Positions 5,569 through 6,919 of a stretch of 6,919 bases of DNA are shown here, piece after piece. The position numbers and the translations under genes are program-made. The notes beneath the pieces are model-generated. The model ran no database searches. It had not been told where the DNA came from and was given only the letters and a program-made list of their open reading frames with translations. Every line of letters starts with the position of its first letter. The stretch's first letter is position 1. Source of the DNA: Myxococcales bacterium UBA1238 (GTDB lineage Bacteria; Myxococcota_A; Bradymonadia; UBA7976; UBA1532); assembly GCA_002309015.1 (NCBI GenBank), contig DBWM01000019.1:1-6919 (forward strand). The letters run 5' to 3'.

Positions 5569-5820
5569 ATGAGCCATAAAACGACAGAACCCGCAAAAGA
5601 GCGGCAGTCCCTTGCTCGCGAAGCGATCGCATTCCTCAAGACTCACCCCGGAGTCCACTCCGTATCTCGCCCCAAAGCCCGAGCGCTCATCGAAGCCCAA
5701 CTCCACGCTCACAACTTCCATATATCGGAGGCCACCAGGCAGCTCCGTCTCGCGAGGATTCACACCGAACGAAGCGCTGAGATTGCCGCCCGATTAAGAA
5801 TCATTGCCGCTCTTTATTGA
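5569..5820 (+). CDS. Small basic orphan protein, 83 residues
   Basis: I do not recognise this protein. It has 83 residues, is basic, and reads as almost all helix: an acidic/basic N-terminus (AKERQSLAREAIAFLKTH), a break at 'PGVHSVSRP', then 'KARALIEAQLHAHNF', 'ISEATRQLRLARIHTERSAEI' and 'AARLRIIAALY'. The 'ISEATRQLRLARI' piece has the outline of a helix-turn-helix, and the excess of Arg and His would suit nucleic acid binding; this is inference. There is no signal peptide or membrane segment. Coding is supported by a clear preference for C or G in third codon positions, contrasting with the AT-rich flanks on both sides. Against it, no Shine-Dalgarno sequence precedes the ATG; a TATTAC element ends two bases before it, which could mean a leaderless message. 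It stands alone between inverted repeats (5489-5550 and 5822-5987), so it could be a mobile cassette or the remnant of a longer gene. Confidence 0.5.
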   Translation: MSHKTTEPAKERQSLAREAIAFLKTHPGVHSVSRPKARALIEAQLHAHNFHISEATRQLRLARIHTERSAEIAARLRIIAALY

Positions 5821-5821
5821 T

Positions 5822-5987
5822 CGATAACCATCTGTCATGAAAAGAAAATTTAATTCGTTCAGCCGAACAGCAATTCAAAAACCATTTCTCTTTTCAGGGT
5901 CGTCATGATTTTCGAAGATTTTACGGTGGTTATCGCTGCCTTTCTTTTATGGTTGAATTGCGCATATCATATTCCACCATAACCACC
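5822..5987. repeat. Three related ATAACCA inverted repeats after the orphan gene
   Basis: CGATAACCATC (5822-5832) begins right after the stop at 5820. Its inverted near-copy GGTGGTTATCG is at 5925-5935, and ATAACCACC (5979-5987) is an exact inverted partner of 5925-5933. Inside the second arm pair, TATGGT (5949-5954) and ACCATA (5976-5981) form an alternative stem. The middle copy could pair with either flank, giving two mutually exclusive structures. There is no T run for a normal terminator. It does not fit the integron attC consensus. Confidence 0.5.
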
Positions 5988-6549
5988 TGAAATTACGACA
6001 TTTATTTTAAATTCCTTGTCGGAGGCGCTTCAATCATCTGCAGGACTTAAAATCGCTTCTATGGTCCATTTGCCTTGTGATTTCGGCTGATTTCTGAAAA
6101 AGCTTTCTATTTCAAATGGTTATTCTCAGAATGAGATTGCCTTTTTTCCTTCATCATCAATCTAATGCGCGAACCTGCAGTCAGATCAATCCTTTTTGAA
6201 AACATCATCCGCCCAGAATCCGCGCAGCCTCACGGCCTTCAACGCCCCTCTTGGCATTTCCTACAAATCGCCTCTCGCCCCTTCGCGCCCAGCTGCCCCC
6301 AACCGACACCATCCGGAAACCGCCCCTAACCCCGTCAATTTTCAATCAGTTTTTCTCGCCTGACATCATTCGGCTCAGACGATTTTGAAACCTTCGCTTC
6401 CTCCCGGGCTCACCGGATGCCCCTTCACTTCCCATGCAGCGCACCAACTCGCCCCGACGTCCCGAACGCCTGCCTCAACGCCAAACGCAAATCTCTCGTT
6501 CGTTTTACCAAGCCTGGCAGCGGCCCATCGCGTGCAATCTGCGTTTCCA
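5988..6549. other. Non-coding stretch, AT-rich then C-rich
   Basis: I see no gene here. From 5988 to about 6190 the DNA is AT-rich, with a distant 7-bp inverted pair CCATTTG (6066-6072) and CAAATGG (6113-6119), and a short TCTCA-GAA-TGAGA hairpin (6124-6136) with a six-T run at 6142-6147. From about 6190 it turns C-rich on the + strand. The - strand frame at 6375-6686 runs into the tandem repeats and has repeat-derived composition, so I do not call it a gene. Confidence 0.55.
6124..6147 (+). terminator. Weak terminator-like hairpin with T run
   Basis: TCTCA and TGAGA form a 5-bp stem around GAA, followed five bases later by TTTTTT. The stem is short and the spacing to the T run is longer than ideal. 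It is ~300 bp beyond the orphan gene, the nearest + strand gene. Confidence 0.2.
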
Positions 6550-6716
6550 GGCTGGTGATGCTGTCGGCTGGTGAGGTTGGCGACTGGTGAGGTTGACGGT
6601 GAAAGGTTGACGACTGGTGAGGTTGACGGTGAGAGATTGCTGCGTCGGAGACCAACGATGCCGCTCAAACCGCCAGGAAGGCCCACGCATGCCCTTCAAC
6701 TTCCCGGGCAACTCCG
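6402..6716. repeat. Two copies of a diverged ~45-bp dispersed repeat
   Basis: The stretches at about 6402-6450 and 6673-6716 are similar in the same orientation. Both share a core reading ATGCCC(C)TTC(A)ACTTCCC, preceded by CACCGG or CACGC and followed by GCA. A shorter third relative, GCGCATGCCCTGCC, is at about 6744-6757. The tandem array at 6550-6641 lies between the first two copies. Limits are approximate because the copies differ by small insertions and substitutions. Confidence 0.45.
6550..6641. repeat. Degenerate tandem array, 16- and 14-bp units
   Basis: Six units are visible: GGCTGGTGATGCTGTC (6550-6565), GGCTGGTGAGGTTGGC (6566-6581), GACTGGTGAGGTTGAC (6582-6597), GGTGAAAGGTTGAC (6598-6611), GACTGGTGAGGTTGAC again (6612-6627, identical to the third) and GGTGAGAGATTGCT (6628-6641). 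The 16- and 14-bp units alternate at the right, giving a 30-bp higher-order period. The array is not in a supported gene. Short frames across it give repetitive peptides such as 'TGEVDGERL', which look like by-products of the repeat. Confidence 0.85.
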
Positions 6717-6782
6717 ACCTGGCCCTCCACCAAAAGCACCCGCGCATGCCCTGCCTAAACCCCGCGCGACGTCAGCGATCAT

Positions 6783-6864
6783 CCCTCCGTTGGCGGATCC
6801 GAACCCATCCGTTGCAACGCTCTACGGATAAAAGAACGAGCGCCCCTCCGTTAGCAGACCCCAA
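6783..6864. repeat. Pair of 21-bp direct repeats
   Basis: CCCTCCGTTGGCGGATCCGAA (6783-6803 in part) and its partner at 6844-6864 match at 17 of 21 positions, sharing CCCTCCGTT, GC, GA, CC and AA. They are 61 bp apart. The DNA between them also contains a further CATCCGTTG (6806-6814), so the CCGTT motif recurs towards the right end of the window. Confidence 0.45.
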
Positions 6865-6880
6865 AGGCCTTCAGCGCCGA

Positions 6881-6919
6881 GCTTCCGTTATCGGCTTTCG
6901 TTATCGGCTTTCGTTATCG
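6881..6919. repeat. 13-bp tandem repeat running off the window end
   Basis: Three units: GCTTCCGTTATCG (6881-6893), GCTTTCGTTATCG (6894-6906) and GCTTTCGTTATCG (6907-6919). The last two are identical and the first differs at one base. The array reaches the last base of the window, so its true copy number is unknown. A tandem repeat at a sequence edge often marks a place where an assembly broke. Confidence 0.85.

Noticed and set aside
5822..5987. Integron attC site after the small orphan gene
   Set aside because: The arms carry GGTTAT/ATAACC, not the RYYYAAC/GTTRRRY core sites, and no integrase is visible.
6550..6641. CRISPR array
   Set aside because: Units are only 14-16 bp, directly abutting and diverged, with no unique spacers and no cas genes nearby.
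6375..6831. Several frames across the right-end repeats
   Set aside because: Their repetitive peptides (for example 'TGEVDGERL' and 'VNLTSRQP') come from the tandem units, and the frames overlap on both strands with no start signals.

Overview
The window looks like chromosomal DNA from a Gram-negative bacterium, probably of the Myxococcota / former delta-proteobacterial group. The clues are two predicted lipoproteins with good lipoboxes, one of them a cysteine-rich protein with the 'CGGD..GNW' opening and 'YC..GN.L.L' ending that I associate with myxobacterial-type secreted proteins, plus a caspase-like protein joined to Sel1 repeats. This assignment is an inference from protein style, not from a marker gene. 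Nothing here points to a phage, a plasmid or a CRISPR locus.

Region 1 (1-672) is the 3' end of a caspase-like (peptidase C14 fold) gene with a Sel1-repeat tail. Its third Sel1 repeat breaks off after about base 630. The next ~800 bp (about 631-1440) hold the wreck of an IS3-family insertion sequence: a transposase orfA recognisable through several frameshifts and one stop codon, followed directly by the last ~55 codons of orfB, with the rest of orfB missing.

Region 2 (1518-4457) holds the three convincing complete genes. A von Willebrand factor A (VWA) domain lipoprotein on the + strand faces, tail to tail, a cysteine-rich lipoprotein on the - strand. Upstream of the latter on the same strand is an LD-carboxypeptidase of the LdcA/MccF (S66) family with its Ser-Glu-His triad intact. 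All three have a plausible Shine-Dalgarno sequence. The two lipoproteins would act at the cell envelope and the carboxypeptidase in peptidoglycan turnover. Apart from that shared envelope theme I see no sign that they form one pathway: the 172-bp gap between the two - strand genes argues against tight coupling.

Region 3 (4458-6919) is gene-poor. It is AT-rich at first, with palindromes, stem-loops and only unconvincing reading frames, then has one plausible small orphan gene (5569-5820), then a set of related inverted repeats (5822-5987). The last ~500 bp are GC-richer and full of short repeats: a degenerate 14/16-bp tandem array (6550-6641), dispersed pairs, and a 13-bp tandem repeat that runs off the window end (6881-6919). 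I did not find a clear multi-gene novel system. The most interesting items are the interrupted caspase-Sel1 gene, the orphan small gene embedded in inverted repeats, and the repeat-rich right end.
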